From contig JAEUJM010000011.1 in assembly GCA_016794585.1 (NCBI GenBank), positions 1 through 64,000 of the forward strand: a DNA stretch of 64,000 nucleotides, given 5' to 3'. The stretch comes from Acidimicrobiales bacterium (GTDB lineage Bacteria > Actinomycetota > Acidimicrobiia > Acidimicrobiales > DATDAH01). A program made the translations under genes and the position numbers. Below are positions 23,774-32,360 of this stretch, piece by piece. A model generated the notes under the pieces. That model was given only the letters and a program-made list of their open reading frames with translations, made no database searches and was not told the origin of the DNA. Numbering within the stretch: position 1 is the first letter of the stretch; each line of letters begins with the position of its first letter.

Positions 23774-24829
23774 GTGCGCTGTCACCGCCTGGTTCCCGCC
23801 GCCGCCCTCGTCGCCGTGTTCGTGCTGGTCGGCGCGGCGTGCTCGAGCGACGGCCAGGACGACGCCGGCGGCCCGGCCACGACCGCGGCCGGCGACGCCA
23901 CGAGCACCACGGCCGGCGGGGGTGCGGGTGACCCGACCCCGACGACGGTCGGCCCGATCGGCGCCTCGTCGATCTTCCAGGCGGCCTGCGACGGCCTCCT
24001 CGAGTCGCCGCAGACGGTGCGGCTCGACGTGGCGCCGCTGGTCGAGGCGTCGGGCCTTGCCGTGAGCCGCGCCAACGAGGGGGTGCTGTGGGCCCACAAC
24101 GACTCGGGTGACACCGCCCGGGTGTTCGCCTTCGGCGAGGACGGTGGGCGCCTCGGCACCTTCAAGCTGGTGGGCGCCGGCGCCACTGACTGGGAGGACA
24201 TGGCCCTCGGGCCCGACGTCGACGACGCCGGGGACCCCGTCGCCGACCGGGACGCCCTCTACGTTGCCGACTTCGGCGACAACGACGCGGTGCGCGGCGC
24301 CGTCACGCTCTACCGCGTGAGCGAGCCCGAGGTCGCCGCCGGCGCCGGCCGGGTGCGGCTCGACGACGTCGAGTCCTTCACCTACCAGTACCCCGACGGC
24401 CCCCGCGACGCCGAGGCGCTGTTCGTCGACCGCACGGACGGCAGCTTCTACGTGATCGAGAAGTCCCTCACCGGTGGCCCCGTCGGCATCTACCGGGGGT
24501 CGGTGGCGGGCTGGGACGCGGCGCCGGCCGTACCGGTCACCCTGGAGCGGGTCGGCACGTTCCGGCCGGGCCCGACCATCGCCGCCTCCGTCACGGGCGC
24601 CGACATGAGCCCGGCGGGCGACGCCATCGCCGTGCGCACCTACGGCGGCGTGCACCTGTTCGCCCGCCCGGAGGGCACGTCGGTGGCCGACACCCTCGCC
24701 ACCGAGCCCTGCCGCGGCCCCGTTCCCGTCGAGGCCCAGGGCGAGGCCGTCGCCCTCACGCCCGCCGGCGACGCCTACTTCACCCTGCCCGAAGGCTCGA
24801 CCCCCACCCTGAGCCGCTGGGCACCCTGA
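23774..24829 (+). CDS. Exported lipoprotein, probable beta-propeller
   Basis: 351 residues from GTG 23774; TAGGGT at 23760-23765 lies 8 bases before it. A signal peptide ends at a cysteine in VLVGAACSSDG, followed by a Thr/Gly-rich linker. The mature part begins with SGLAVSRANEGVLWAHNDSG and continues with repeated strand motifs (VFAFGEDGGRLGTFKLVGAG, DALYVADFGDND, DAEALFVDRTDGSFYVIEKS) typical of exported propeller/phytase-like or PQQ-like folds. Acidic loops such as DVDDAGDPVADRD could bind calcium. No catalytic assignment is possible. Confidence 0.75.
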   Translation: MRCHRLVPAAALVAVFVLVGAACSSDGQDDAGGPATTAAGDATSTTAGGGAGDPTPTTVGPIGASSIFQAACDGLLESPQTVRLDVAPLVEASGLAVSRANEGVLWAHNDSGDTARVFAFGEDGGRLGTFKLVGAGATDWEDMALGPDVDDAGDPVADRDALYVADFGDNDAVRGAVTLYRVSEPEVAAGAGRVRLDDVESFTYQYPDGPRDAEALFVDRTDGSFYVIEKSLTGGPVGIYRGSVAGWDAAPAVPVTLERVGTFRPGPTIAASVTGADMSPAGDAIAVRTYGGVHLFARPEGTSVADTLATEPCRGPVPVEAQGEAVALTPAGDAYFTLPEGSTPTLSRWAP

Positions 24830-24831
24830 CC

Positions 24832-24843
24832 GCCGCCGGCGGC
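24832..24843. terminator. Short GC palindrome between convergent genes
   Basis: GCCGCCGGCGGC is a perfect 12-bp palindrome in the 13-base gap between the lipoprotein gene and the convergent sulfatase gene. It is a weak terminator candidate. Confidence 0.3.
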
Positions 24844-27203
24844 TATTCGAAGGCGCGGCCGATCTCGCGGAGCATGTCGACCATGGTGCTGGGGGCGTCG
24901 GGGGCGTCGGGGCCGGGGGTGTAGGTCGCCGACGACAGCGTCCCCGTCCACGCGAACGAGCCGAAGCGGCGGTTCAGGTCCCAGTCGACGGGGGAGCGGG
25001 GGTCCCGTCCGACGCTGATGCCCTCGAACGGCGCCATACCGAACAGCATGGGTACCCCCTCGATCGAACCGCGGGCGTCGCCGTCGACCGACAGCGAGAC
25101 CGTCCACACGTTGCCGCCCGGCGCCGCGAAGTCGGCGACTACCGAGGTGGCGCCGGTGGGGACGGGTCCGCCGTCGAGGCGGCGCAGGTGGCCCCGCCCG
25201 TCGTTGTGCACGAAGTGCAGGTGGCCGTCGAGGACGTACAGCCCGTAGCCGGCGCCCTGGTCGCCGTGGGCCACGAGGTAGCCCTGATCGCCCGCTTGGT
25301 AGCCGCCCGCGCCGAGGTCCACCTCGACCGTGAAGGCCTTGAACCAGATGAGCTGCACCGAGCGCCATCGCTCGAGTGTGGCCGTCCCCGCGGGGATGGT
25401 GACCGGCGCCTCGGTGAACACCGCGCTCCGGGGCGGGCGCACGAGGTACTTGATCGACGTGCCCTCGTCGAGCGGGTAGATGCGGTTCTCCCACGCCGCC
25501 GCCTCCCACGCGTCGATCATCTCCCGCAGGCGCTCGGGCTCCTCGGCGGCGAGGTTGCGCAGCTCGGTGCGGTCCTCGGCCACGTGGTACAGCTCCCACT
25601 CCGCGTCGTCGAACGACGACATGGCCTGGTGGCAGGTGACGATCTCCCAGCCGTCGCGGTAGAACCCGCGGTGGCCGTTGTTCTCGAAGACCTGCTCGTG
25701 ATGGGCGCTCGGGAGGGAGGCGTCGGCGAGGGTCGGGAGGAAGCTGGTGCCGGCGAGCGGGTCGATGGTGTGGCCGTTGCGCTCGGTGGGGACGTCGATG
25801 CCGAGCAGGTCGGCGAGCGTCGGCAGCAGGTCGGTCACGTGGGTGTACTGGTCCCTGAAGGCGTCGCCCGACCCGCCACCCATGCGCCCCGCCCGCTGGC
25901 CCGCCGGCCACGACACCACGAACGGCACCGAGTGGCCGCCGGCGTGGGTGTTGATCTTGTAGAGCCGCCACGGGGTGCAGCCGGCCATCGCCCAGCCCCG
26001 CGGGTAGTGCGGGGTGGTCTGCGGCCCGCCGATGAGGTCCAGCCGGGCCCGGTCGGCCTCGACGTCGTCGCCCTGGAGCAGGTGCACGTAGTACGAGGTG
26101 GTGCCCGTGACCTCGCCCTCGCGGGAGGCGCCGTTGTCGGACAGGAACACGAACAGCGTGTTGTCGAGTTGGCCCATCTCGTCGAGGGCGGCGAGGAGGC
26201 GACCGACGTTCTGGTCGATGCGGTCGACCATGCCCGCGAACACCTCCATGTGGCGGGCGTAGAGCTCGTGCTCGGCGTCGGACTGTTCGTCCCACGGGCG
26301 CACGTCGTGGTTGGCCTCGGTGTTGCGGGGCGCCAGCTGGGTCCCGTCCGGCAAGAGGCTCATGGCGACCTGGCGCTCGTACCGCTGCTCGCGGATGACG
26401 TCCCAGCCGGCGTCGTAGCGGCCCTGGTACTTGGCGATGTCCTCGGGCCGGGCGTGCAGGGGTGCGTGCACGGCGGGGTGGGCGAAGTAGCAGAAGAACG
26501 GCTTCGCCGGGTTGGACGACTTCACCTCGCGCATCATCGAGATGGCCCGGTCGGTCAGGTCGTCGGTGAGGTAGTAGTCCTCGGGGTACTGATCGGTCTC
26601 GACCGGCGAGTTGTCCTGTGTCAGCCGGTGCGGGTGGTGCAGGTTGGTGAAGGCGTCGAGGATCCCGTAGAAGCGGTCGAAGCCCCGCTGGCACGGCCAG
26701 GAGTGTTTGGGCCCGGCTGCCGAGCAGTCCGAGTCCTTCGCCAGGTGCCACTTGCCGAGCATCATCGTGGCGTACCCCTGCTCACGGAGCAGCTCGGGGA
26801 TCGTCACGACGTTGGCGCCGAGCTCCATGGCGTACCCGGGGAAGCCGGCGTCCGAGTGGGCCACCGAGCCGACGCCGGCCCGGTGCGACTCCTGCCCGGT
26901 CAGCAGCGCCGCCCGGGTGGGCGAGCACATCGGGGCGACGTGGAAGTTCGTGTAGCGCAGGCCGCCGGCGGCGAGGCGGTCGAGGTTGGGGGTGTCGATC
27001 TCGGACCCGTAGCAGCCGAGGTCGGCGTAGCCGAGGTCGTCGACCAGCATCACGATGATGTTGGGGGCGTCGGCCGGCGGCTCGGCCCGCTCGGGCCACC
27101 ACCCCTCGGACCCGGCGAACGTGCGCCCCACGACGCCCTCGAATCCCGGGTACATGCCCCGCCCCGCTGCCACCTGTGCGCCTGCTTCCCCCGTGTCGCT
27201 CAT
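24843..27203 (-). CDS. Arylsulfatase, type I (formylglycine-dependent)
   Basis: 786 residues from ATG 27203. The alkaline-phosphatase-fold start [20 protein letters not shown] supplies the Asp pair for Ca2+. The sulfatase signature [11 protein letters not shown] has C93 in the CxPxR context that is oxidised to formylglycine. Further blocks: [18 protein letters not shown] (second metal site) and a long C-terminal beta domain. No signal peptide is evident, so it may be cytoplasmic. It cleaves sulfate esters; the closest large relatives act on aryl or lipid sulfates. No formylglycine-generating enzyme is encoded in the window. It could feed sulfate metabolism alongside the SulP and alkylsulfatase genes at 59-63 kb. 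Confidence 0.95.
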   Translation of the reverse strand: MSDTGEAGAQVAAGRGMYPGFEGVVGRTFAGSEGWWPERAEPPADAPNIIVMLVDDLGYADLGCYGSEIDTPNLDRLAAGGLRYTNFHVAPMCSPTRAALLTGQESHRAGVGSVAHSDAGFPGYAMELGANVVTIPELLREQGYATMMLGKWHLAKDSDCSAAGPKHSWPCQRGFDRFYGILDAFTNLHHPHRLTQDNSPVETDQYPEDYYLTDDLTDRAISMMREVKSSNPAKPFFCYFAHPAVHAPLHARPEDIAKYQGRYDAGWDVIREQRYERQVAMSLLPDGTQLAPRNTEANHDVRPWDEQSDAEHELYARHMEVFAGMVDRIDQNVGRLLAALDEMGQLDNTLFVFLSDNGASREGEVTGTTSYYVHLLQGDDVEADRARLDLIGGPQTTPHYPRGWAMAGCTPWRLYKINTHAGGHSVPFVVSWPAGQRAGRMGGGSGDAFRDQYTHVTDLLPTLADLLGIDVPTERNGHTIDPLAGTSFLPTLADASLPSAHHEQVFENNGHRGFYRDGWEIVTCHQAMSSFDDAEWELYHVAEDRTELRNLAAEEPERLREMIDAWEAAAWENRIYPLDEGTSIKYLVRPPRSAVFTEAPVTIPAGTATLERWRSVQLIWFKAFTVEVDLGAGGYQAGDQGYLVAHGDQGAGYGLYVLDGHLHFVHNDGRGHLRRLDGGPVPTGATSVVADFAAPGGNVWTVSLSVDGDARGSIEGVPMLFGMAPFEGISVGRDPRSPVDWDLNRRFGSFAWTGTLSSATYTPGPDAPDAPSTMVDMLREIGRAFE

Positions 27204-27320
27204 GTCTCCCGCTCCTGTCGCCTGCGGCGCCGGGCCGCTCGGGCCCTCGCTTCGCTCATGGCCGGCGAGGCTAGGGCATCGGCTGATCCGCGACGGCGGA
27301 GAGGGCGTAGCGTCGGCGGC

Positions 27321-27656
27321 GTGGGCCGGCGTTGGGATCGGATCAGGACTGGGCTCGAGGCCGCCGCGCGCTACGCCTGGGCCGGGACGCCGGAGCGAGC
27401 GCCGAGGGCGTGGCTGCACTGCCCGATCTGTGATGCCCGCCTGGACGGTCCGTACCTGACGGGCCACCGGGCCGGTACCCGGTACCGCCCGAACCGCGAC
27501 GAGCTGGTGGCGGCCTGCCCGGTGCACGGCCACCCGCCCTACAACGTCCCGACCGAGCGCCGGGTCCGGCTCTTGGCCGACGACGAAGCCGATCCGCTCA
27601 ACTCCATCGATCGCCGGCGCCGACCGCCAACCGACGCCCCCGAGGACGAAGGCTGA
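27321..27656 (+). CDS. Small zinc-ribbon-like protein A (tandem paralogue)
   Basis: 111 residues from GTG 27321; TAGCGT at 27308-27313 is 7 bases upstream, so probably leaderless. The core is [20 protein letters not shown], then [20 protein letters not shown]. The C-x2-C and C-x2-H pairs about 38 residues apart look like a four-ligand zinc site. The N-terminus is basic and amphipathic, the tail charged and likely disordered. The next gene encodes a paralogue. I recognise no named family and assign no function. Confidence 0.7.
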   Translation: MGRRWDRIRTGLEAAARYAWAGTPERAPRAWLHCPICDARLDGPYLTGHRAGTRYRPNRDELVAACPVHGHPPYNVPTERRVRLLADDEADPLNSIDRRRRPPTDAPEDEG

Positions 27657-27660
27657 CGCG

Positions 27661-27966
27661 ATGGCGGGCTGGTGGCGGCGCCTCCGCGACTCGCTGTCCT
27701 ACGTCGTGGCATCGCCGGTCGAGCGGGTGCCGCGGAGGTCGACGCGCTGCCCGATCTGCGACGAGCGGCTCGTCGGCCCCTGGCCGGCGGGCTACATCGG
27801 GCGGGTCGGCGGTGGCCGTGATGTGATCGAGCCCGCCCGTGAGGAGCTGATCGCCAAGTGCCCCGTGCACGGCAAGCGGCCCTACAACGACCCCGACCGG
27901 CCCCCGCCGTATCGGCAGCTCGCGTTCGACGAGCCCGACCCGCCGGACGACGCCGACACCGAGTAG
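27661..27966 (+). CDS. Small zinc-ribbon-like protein B (tandem paralogue)
   Basis: 101 residues, starting 4 bases after its paralogue ends. It repeats the same core: [20 protein letters not shown], then [20 protein letters not shown], with the same cysteine/histidine spacing and a C-terminal acidic tail. The pair diverges outside the core, so this is an old duplication rather than a recent one. The N-terminal [16 protein letters not shown] could be a membrane-surface helix. Function unknown. Confidence 0.7.
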   Translation: MAGWWRRLRDSLSYVVASPVERVPRRSTRCPICDERLVGPWPAGYIGRVGGGRDVIEPAREELIAKCPVHGKRPYNDPDRPPPYRQLAFDEPDPPDDADTE

Positions 27967-27979
27967 TGCCCGCCCGACG

Positions 27980-29758
27980 TCAGTCGGCGGCGCTGCCGGA
28001 AGAAGCGACCGCGTCGAGGTTGTCGGCGGCCATCGCTGCGGGGTGCAGCGTGCGCAGAACGGTGCCGTCTCGAGCCACGACGCGGATCGTGTCCGGGACC
28101 TGAGTGGCGGAGGCCCTCAGGTACAGGCCGTCTTCCCTTGCGTCGACGGTCCGGACCACACGACCGGTGGCGCCGAGGACCTCGAGGTGATCGAGACGCC
28201 GTTGACCGTCGACCACGATGATTGTCCCGCTGCCTTCCCGGTAGTTCCACCGCAGGGAGACGCTTGGATCGGGATCATCGAGGCGCCCGCACGACCCGCC
28301 TTCGGCGTCTTGCACGCAGTACACGTCGCCGGTGTCGTCGATCACCACGGGTTCTCCGGCGTCGAGTGCCGCCTGCATCTCCGGGGTGGGGAGACCGGGC
28401 GTCGCTCCGGCGCCCTCGTCCGTCGGTGGATCAACGGCGTCGACGGACGATCCGCCGACGGTCCAGGTGGCACCGGTGTCGATGGTCGCGCCGTCACCGG
28501 TACCACCCCAGACCACGAGGGTGTCGCCCACCCAGGCAGCGGCGGCGCCTTGGTCGGCGGCGTCGGGTGGGACGGGTAGGTCGGACCACGTGCCGGCGAG
28601 CGGGTCGAGGACGAATCCGTAGGACGCCACGTACCGCTCGCCGAGCACGATGCCGAGCTCGTGGTACGGACCGGTGGGCGCCGGTGCCTCGGGGAGCGGT
28701 GCCCACTCTTCGGTACTCGTGTCGAACGCCGCTCCCGGTGGGAACGACCGACCTGGCGTTCCGGCGGGTGCAGGGGGCAAGGGGTTGATGATCTGGTCGC
28801 CGAAGGAAGCCCAGGTGGCCGAGAAGCCGACGAGGTCCGAGTCCGGCAGCCTCCGCCACGAGGTGGCCCCGGCGTCCAGCACCGTCGTCTGGTAGTAGCC
28901 GGGGTCGTCGGGGCTCGGCCGGCTCGCCCGGGTCGGAACGGAGAAGAGGTAGAGGTTGCCGTCGTGGGGGACCACCACGCGGTCGAACCCGGGCTGAAGA
29001 GGATCGACGGGGAGCTCGCTCCAGGTGTTGTTGGCGGGGTCGTAGGCGAGGTCCGCCACGCCGACGCCGGCCTCCGAGTGGTAGGCGATGATCCGGTCGC
29101 CGGCGGCGGCGAAGCGGAGACCGGCGACCGGCTGGTCGGGGTACACGAGGCGGCTCCACGCGTCCTCGCGGAGGTCGTACACGAGGATTGTCTCGAACGT
29201 GGCTTGGGTACAGTCGGCGTTCGCCGGGCAAGGGATCGTCGCCCAGAGGTAGAGGCGATCGCCTAGGACGGCCCCGCTGGCCGAGAGGACCGGTTCCGGG
29301 GTGTCGGCGATCGGTCGCCACGTCCGGGAACCTGGGTCGTAGGCGGCGCCGTCGATCAGCGGCGGGTCGTCCGGTGCGATGCAATCGGCACCCGCCGGGC
29401 ATCCGGGCTCGGCCCGCCCGCCGAAGATGAGGACCTCGTCGCCGACGGTGAAGGCCAGCGCAGAGTCCCTCGGCGAGAGGGGCCCGTCGGGCATGGACAC
29501 CCAGGTCTCCGACGGCGCGCCATCGGGCCCGGCAACCACGCGGTTGGGGGCGCTGTCACCCGTGGCCCGGAGCGCGACGAACGCGCCGCCGGCCAGCACG
29601 GCCACCACTGCCACCGCGACGACGCGGGCCGTACGACGCCGCCGGCGGGCGTGGCGCGCCGTGGCGTCCCCGACGCGGTCGGCAAACGAGGGCGACAGGT
29701 CCACCGTGGCGGTCTGGTCGGACAGGGCCCGGCGGAGGGCCTGTCGGGTGTCGGTCAT
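27980..29758 (-). CDS. Membrane-anchored Kelch-type beta-propeller protein, second sigma partner
   Basis: 592 residues from ATG 29758, overlapping the sigma stop by 4 bases (ATGA). Residues 1-44 are cytoplasmic-like and end in a basic stretch (ARHARRRRRTAR); the membrane helix is at about 45-63. One propeller follows at about 80-440, opening with WVSMPDGPLSPRDSALAFTV and CPAGADC like the longer paralogue and ending in GDTLVVWGGTGDG. A C-terminal domain of about 130 residues, absent from the paralogue, has a disulfide-like pair (VYCVQDAEGGSCGRL) and a beta-rich end. Same cassette design as at 647-3671. Confidence 0.85.
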   Translation of the reverse strand: MTDTRQALRRALSDQTATVDLSPSFADRVGDATARHARRRRRTARVVAVAVVAVLAGGAFVALRATGDSAPNRVVAGPDGAPSETWVSMPDGPLSPRDSALAFTVGDEVLIFGGRAEPGCPAGADCIAPDDPPLIDGAAYDPGSRTWRPIADTPEPVLSASGAVLGDRLYLWATIPCPANADCTQATFETILVYDLREDAWSRLVYPDQPVAGLRFAAAGDRIIAYHSEAGVGVADLAYDPANNTWSELPVDPLQPGFDRVVVPHDGNLYLFSVPTRASRPSPDDPGYYQTTVLDAGATSWRRLPDSDLVGFSATWASFGDQIINPLPPAPAGTPGRSFPPGAAFDTSTEEWAPLPEAPAPTGPYHELGIVLGERYVASYGFVLDPLAGTWSDLPVPPDAADQGAAAAWVGDTLVVWGGTGDGATIDTGATWTVGGSSVDAVDPPTDEGAGATPGLPTPEMQAALDAGEPVVIDDTGDVYCVQDAEGGSCGRLDDPDPSVSLRWNYREGSGTIIVVDGQRRLDHLEVLGATGRVVRTVDAREDGLYLRASATQVPDTIRVVARDGTVLRTLHPAAMAADNLDAVASSGSAAD

Positions 29759-30255
29759 CGATCCTCCTCGAGCAGTTCCTGCAGGCGGGCCAGCCCCCGG
29801 GCGGTCCGCGACTTCACCGTGCCCACGCGGACGCCGAGCAGCGTGGCGGTCTGCTGTTCGGACTGGTCTTCGAGGAAACGCAGGACCAGCACGGCCCGCT
29901 GCGGGGCCGGCAGCGACTGAAGGGCGGGCCACAACGACACGTGGTCAACGACGCGCTCGGCTCCGCCCGACGCCGTCCGCTCGGCCTCGTTCGCCTCGCG
30001 GGCCGCGTGCCGGCGCTCGACGGCGCGCCGCCGGAACCGCCCGTTCATCGTGTTCACGACGGCCCGCCGCACGTAGGCGTGCACGTCGTCGATCCGGCCC
30101 TCCTGGAACGCCGGCCATGTCCGTGCAAACGCATCAGCCACCACCTCCTCGGCGAGGGATCGGTCACCGCACAGGGCGTAGGCCAGACCGAGGCATGCGG
30201 TGGCCTCGGCGCGGTAGTGGTCGGCGAACTCCTCCGCTGATTGGATCCCCGCCAT
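29755..30255 (-). CDS. ECF RNA polymerase sigma factor (SigE family), second copy
   Basis: 166 residues from ATG 30255. Region 2: LGLAYALCGDRSLAEEVVAD and DVHAYVRRAVVNTMNGRFRR. Region 4: PAPQRAVLVLRFLEDQSEQQ and GVRVGTVKSRTARGLARLQE. It is clearly paralogous to the factor at 3141-3671, with a shorter inter-region linker. A consensus-like ECF promoter ends 11 bases before its ATG. It heads a two-gene operon with the Kelch membrane protein. Confidence 0.93.
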   Translation of the reverse strand: MAGIQSAEEFADHYRAEATACLGLAYALCGDRSLAEEVVADAFARTWPAFQEGRIDDVHAYVRRAVVNTMNGRFRRRAVERRHAAREANEAERTASGGAERVVDHVSLWPALQSLPAPQRAVLVLRFLEDQSEQQTATLLGVRVGTVKSRTARGLARLQELLEEDR

Positions 30256-30266
30256 GTCGAAGGCTT

Positions 30267-30293
30267 AGACGCGACGGCGGCCCGAAAGGTTCC
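30267..30293 (-). promoter_or_regulatory. ECF-type autoregulatory promoter of the second sigma/Kelch cassette
   Basis: Minus strand: GGAACC at 30293-30288, 16-base spacer beginning TTTCGGGC, CGTCT at 30271-30267, 11 bases to the ATG. Spacer length, the shared TTCGGGC and the distance to the start are identical to the promoter at 3683-3709. Confidence 0.75.
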
Positions 30294-30331
30294 TCCCCGT
30301 CCGGAGTGGCCCGGGCTGCGATAGTCCGAGG

Positions 30332-31792
30332 GTGGAGTCGACAGCGACGGGGGAGCGGGGGGACTGGGCGCTGGTCGTCGCCATCTGCGTGCCGGTGGCG
30401 GTGCTCAGCATCGACTTCGCCGGCGTCGTAGTCGCCCTGCCAGCGATCGGGACCGACCTCGGGGTCGACCAGGCGCTGCTCGGTTGGGTGGTCAGCGCCT
30501 TCGCGCTGGGGTCGGCGGCGCCGCTGATCGTCGCCGGCCGGGTGGCCGACACGGCGGGGCGCCGACGCCTGCTGCTGGCCGGGCTCTGGTGCTTCCTCGC
30601 CGGGACGGTCGCCTGCCTGGCGGCGCCGACCTTCCTGGTGCTCGTCCTCGGCCGCCTCGTGCAGGGCGTGGGCATGGCGCTGTTCATGACTGCCTCGCTG
30701 GGGGCGCTCAGCGCGGGGACGGTCGAGCCCTTCCGCACCCGGGCCGTCGGGGTGTGGTCGGCGGTCGGCGGACTCGCCCTCGCGGTCGGGCCGCTGGTCG
30801 GCGGGGTGCTCACCGACCTCGGGTCGTGGCGCTACTTCTTCCTCGCCGACCTCCCGCCCCTGCTGATCGCACTCGTCCTCGTCCATCGCTCGGTGCACGA
30901 CGCGCCGGCTCGACCGGGAGCACGGCCGGCGCTCGACCGACGCGCTGCCGTGGCGGTGACCGCCGCCGTCGCCGCGCTGACCTTCGCGGTGCAGACCGTC
31001 GGCACCCAGGGATGGCTGGCGCCGGCGACCCTCGCGGCGGCGACCATCGCCCTGGGAAGCGCCGCCGTGTTCGCCCGACGCGAGCGCCGGCCCGAGCCGC
31101 CGCCCGTCGTCGACCCGGTGCTCTGGCGGCGCCGCTCGTTCTGGGTGCCGGTGACCGTCGCCCTGCTGGCCAACGTCGGCTTCGGGGCGCTCCAGTTCCT
31201 GCTCACCCTGGCCCTCCAGGACGTCGCCGGCTGGATCGCGCTCGAGGCTGGCGCCGCCTTCCTCCTCTACTCGGTGCCCTTCGCCGCGGTCGGCCTCGGC
31301 ATCGGCCGCATCACCCGCCGCCTCGGCGAGCGCTGGTCGCTCGTGGTCGGCCAACTACTGATCGCAGCGTCCTTCGCCGCGGTGGCGGCGCTGGCGGGGT
31401 CGTCCGAGGTCACCGCCGCCCTCGTCGGCCTGGCCATCAGCGGACTGGGCCAGGGGCTGGCCTTCACCCTCACCACCAGCACCTCGCTGGCGGCGGCGCC
31501 CGCCGAGGACGCCAGCGTCGCCTCGGGGCTGCTCACCACCCTGCGCAACCTGGGCATCGTGGCCGGTATCACCGTGTCGACCCTGGCCCTCGACCGCTCC
31601 GGCGGCGGCGTGCCCACCTCGGTGACCGCCGGCGCCGCCGCGTCGGCGGTCGACGCGGCGGCCTTCGCCGAGGGCCTCCGCCTGGCCGCCCTCGTCCTGT
31701 TGGCCGTCTCCCTCGCCGGCGCCGCCGTGGCGGCCGGCGTCCGTGCCGGCGTCGGCGCCGCTCGGGCCCGGCCGGATGGTTCGCCGGCGTAG
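30332..31792 (+). CDS. MFS drug exporter, DHA2 (EmrB/QacA) type
   Basis: 486 residues from GTG 30332, with GATAGT 6 bases upstream. About fourteen membrane helices are predicted. Motif A-like GRVADTAGRRRLLLAGLWCF is after helix 2, motif C-like GGLALAVGPLVGGVLTDLGS (Gly/Pro-rich, antiporter type) in helix 5, and LLTTLRNLGIVAGITVSTLA near the end. It probably exports hydrophobic compounds by proton antiport. It is divergent from the second sigma/Kelch cassette (76 bases between starts). Another exporter of this class is cut at the right edge of the window. Confidence 0.9.
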   Translation: MESTATGERGDWALVVAICVPVAVLSIDFAGVVVALPAIGTDLGVDQALLGWVVSAFALGSAAPLIVAGRVADTAGRRRLLLAGLWCFLAGTVACLAAPTFLVLVLGRLVQGVGMALFMTASLGALSAGTVEPFRTRAVGVWSAVGGLALAVGPLVGGVLTDLGSWRYFFLADLPPLLIALVLVHRSVHDAPARPGARPALDRRAAVAVTAAVAALTFAVQTVGTQGWLAPATLAAATIALGSAAVFARRERRPEPPPVVDPVLWRRRSFWVPVTVALLANVGFGALQFLLTLALQDVAGWIALEAGAAFLLYSVPFAAVGLGIGRITRRLGERWSLVVGQLLIAASFAAVAALAGSSEVTAALVGLAISGLGQGLAFTLTTSTSLAAAPAEDASVASGLLTTLRNLGIVAGITVSTLALDRSGGGVPTSVTAGAAASAVDAAAFAEGLRLAALVLLAVSLAGAAVAAGVRAGVGAARARPDGSPA

Positions 31793-32150
31793 CCGGCGCT
31801 CCGGCTTCGACCTTCGCCGACGGCATCCGTCGAGCCGCCGGCATGCGGTCGGCGGTCCGGTCTGTCGGCGTCCCGTCCCGGTCGCACCTCGGAGAGTGGT
31901 TCCGCATCGCCGAACGACGATCTCTGGAGGAAATGGCAGTCACCGGTGACTGGCAGTTCCTCCAATGCAGGCTTCGCGACGGGGGACGTCACGCAGGGTG
32001 GCGACCGACCTCGGCAGCGAAGGCGCGGCGGGACCTCCGCCCCTACTGTCGTCCGGTGGGGCGTCGTACGGTCGCCGTGGGTGGACGCGGCCCGCCGAGC
32101 ATGCGCCGCCGGGCCGCTCGGATGCACCGCCGATCGAGGAGGAGCGCGTC
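31793..32150. other. 358-base gap without a convincing gene
   Basis: Frames crossing this stretch look like shadows (Arg-rich, no domain). It contains a 40-base near-perfect palindrome at 31925-31964, listed separately, and the GAGGAGGAGC ribosome site for the small gene at 32151. Otherwise I see nothing in it. Confidence 0.5.
31925..31964. repeat. 40-base near-perfect intergenic palindrome
   Basis: 18 of 20 positions pair about a centre at 31944/31945. The core CAGTCACCGGTGACTG (31937-31952) is perfect; the arms end in TGGAGGAA / TTCCTCCA. It has no loop, so it suits either a cruciform or a dimeric protein site better than a classical terminator. It lies 133 bases after the MFS gene and about 190 before the next gene. 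Confidence 0.7.
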
Positions 32151-32333
32151 ATGGCCAAGGAGCACGCCAACGCCGCCGGGAGCGGCGCCATCTACTGCCT
32201 CGGGATGTTCGGGGCCTGGGTCTGGTTCTGGCAGCAGGCCGACACGTTCTGGGAGTACGTCTTCGTGCTCTTCCAGGGCATCTTCTGGCCCGCGTGGATG
32301 GTCTACGACGTGTTCCAGGCCCTCCACGGCTGA
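32151..32333 (+). CDS. Small Trp-rich membrane protein
   Basis: 60 residues, with a strong GAGGAGGAGC ribosome site. Two hydrophobic segments (IYCLGMFGAWVWFWQQADTF and YVFVLFQGIFWPAWMVYDVF) contain five tryptophans and many aromatics. The length and composition resemble small membrane proteins often left unannotated. No family recognised. Convergent with the COQ4-like gene, sharing a hairpin that holds both stop codons. Confidence 0.7.
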   Translation: MAKEHANAAGSGAIYCLGMFGAWVWFWQQADTFWEYVFVLFQGIFWPAWMVYDVFQALHG

Positions 32334-32360
32334 GGCCCGCGGGAGCGCACCGCGTCAGCC
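32328..32360. terminator. Hairpin containing both stop codons of convergent genes
   Basis: GGCTGA (32328-32333) pairs with TCAGCC (32355-32360), and CGCGG with CCGCG inside. The layout is like the one at 23172-23197. Confidence 0.45.
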
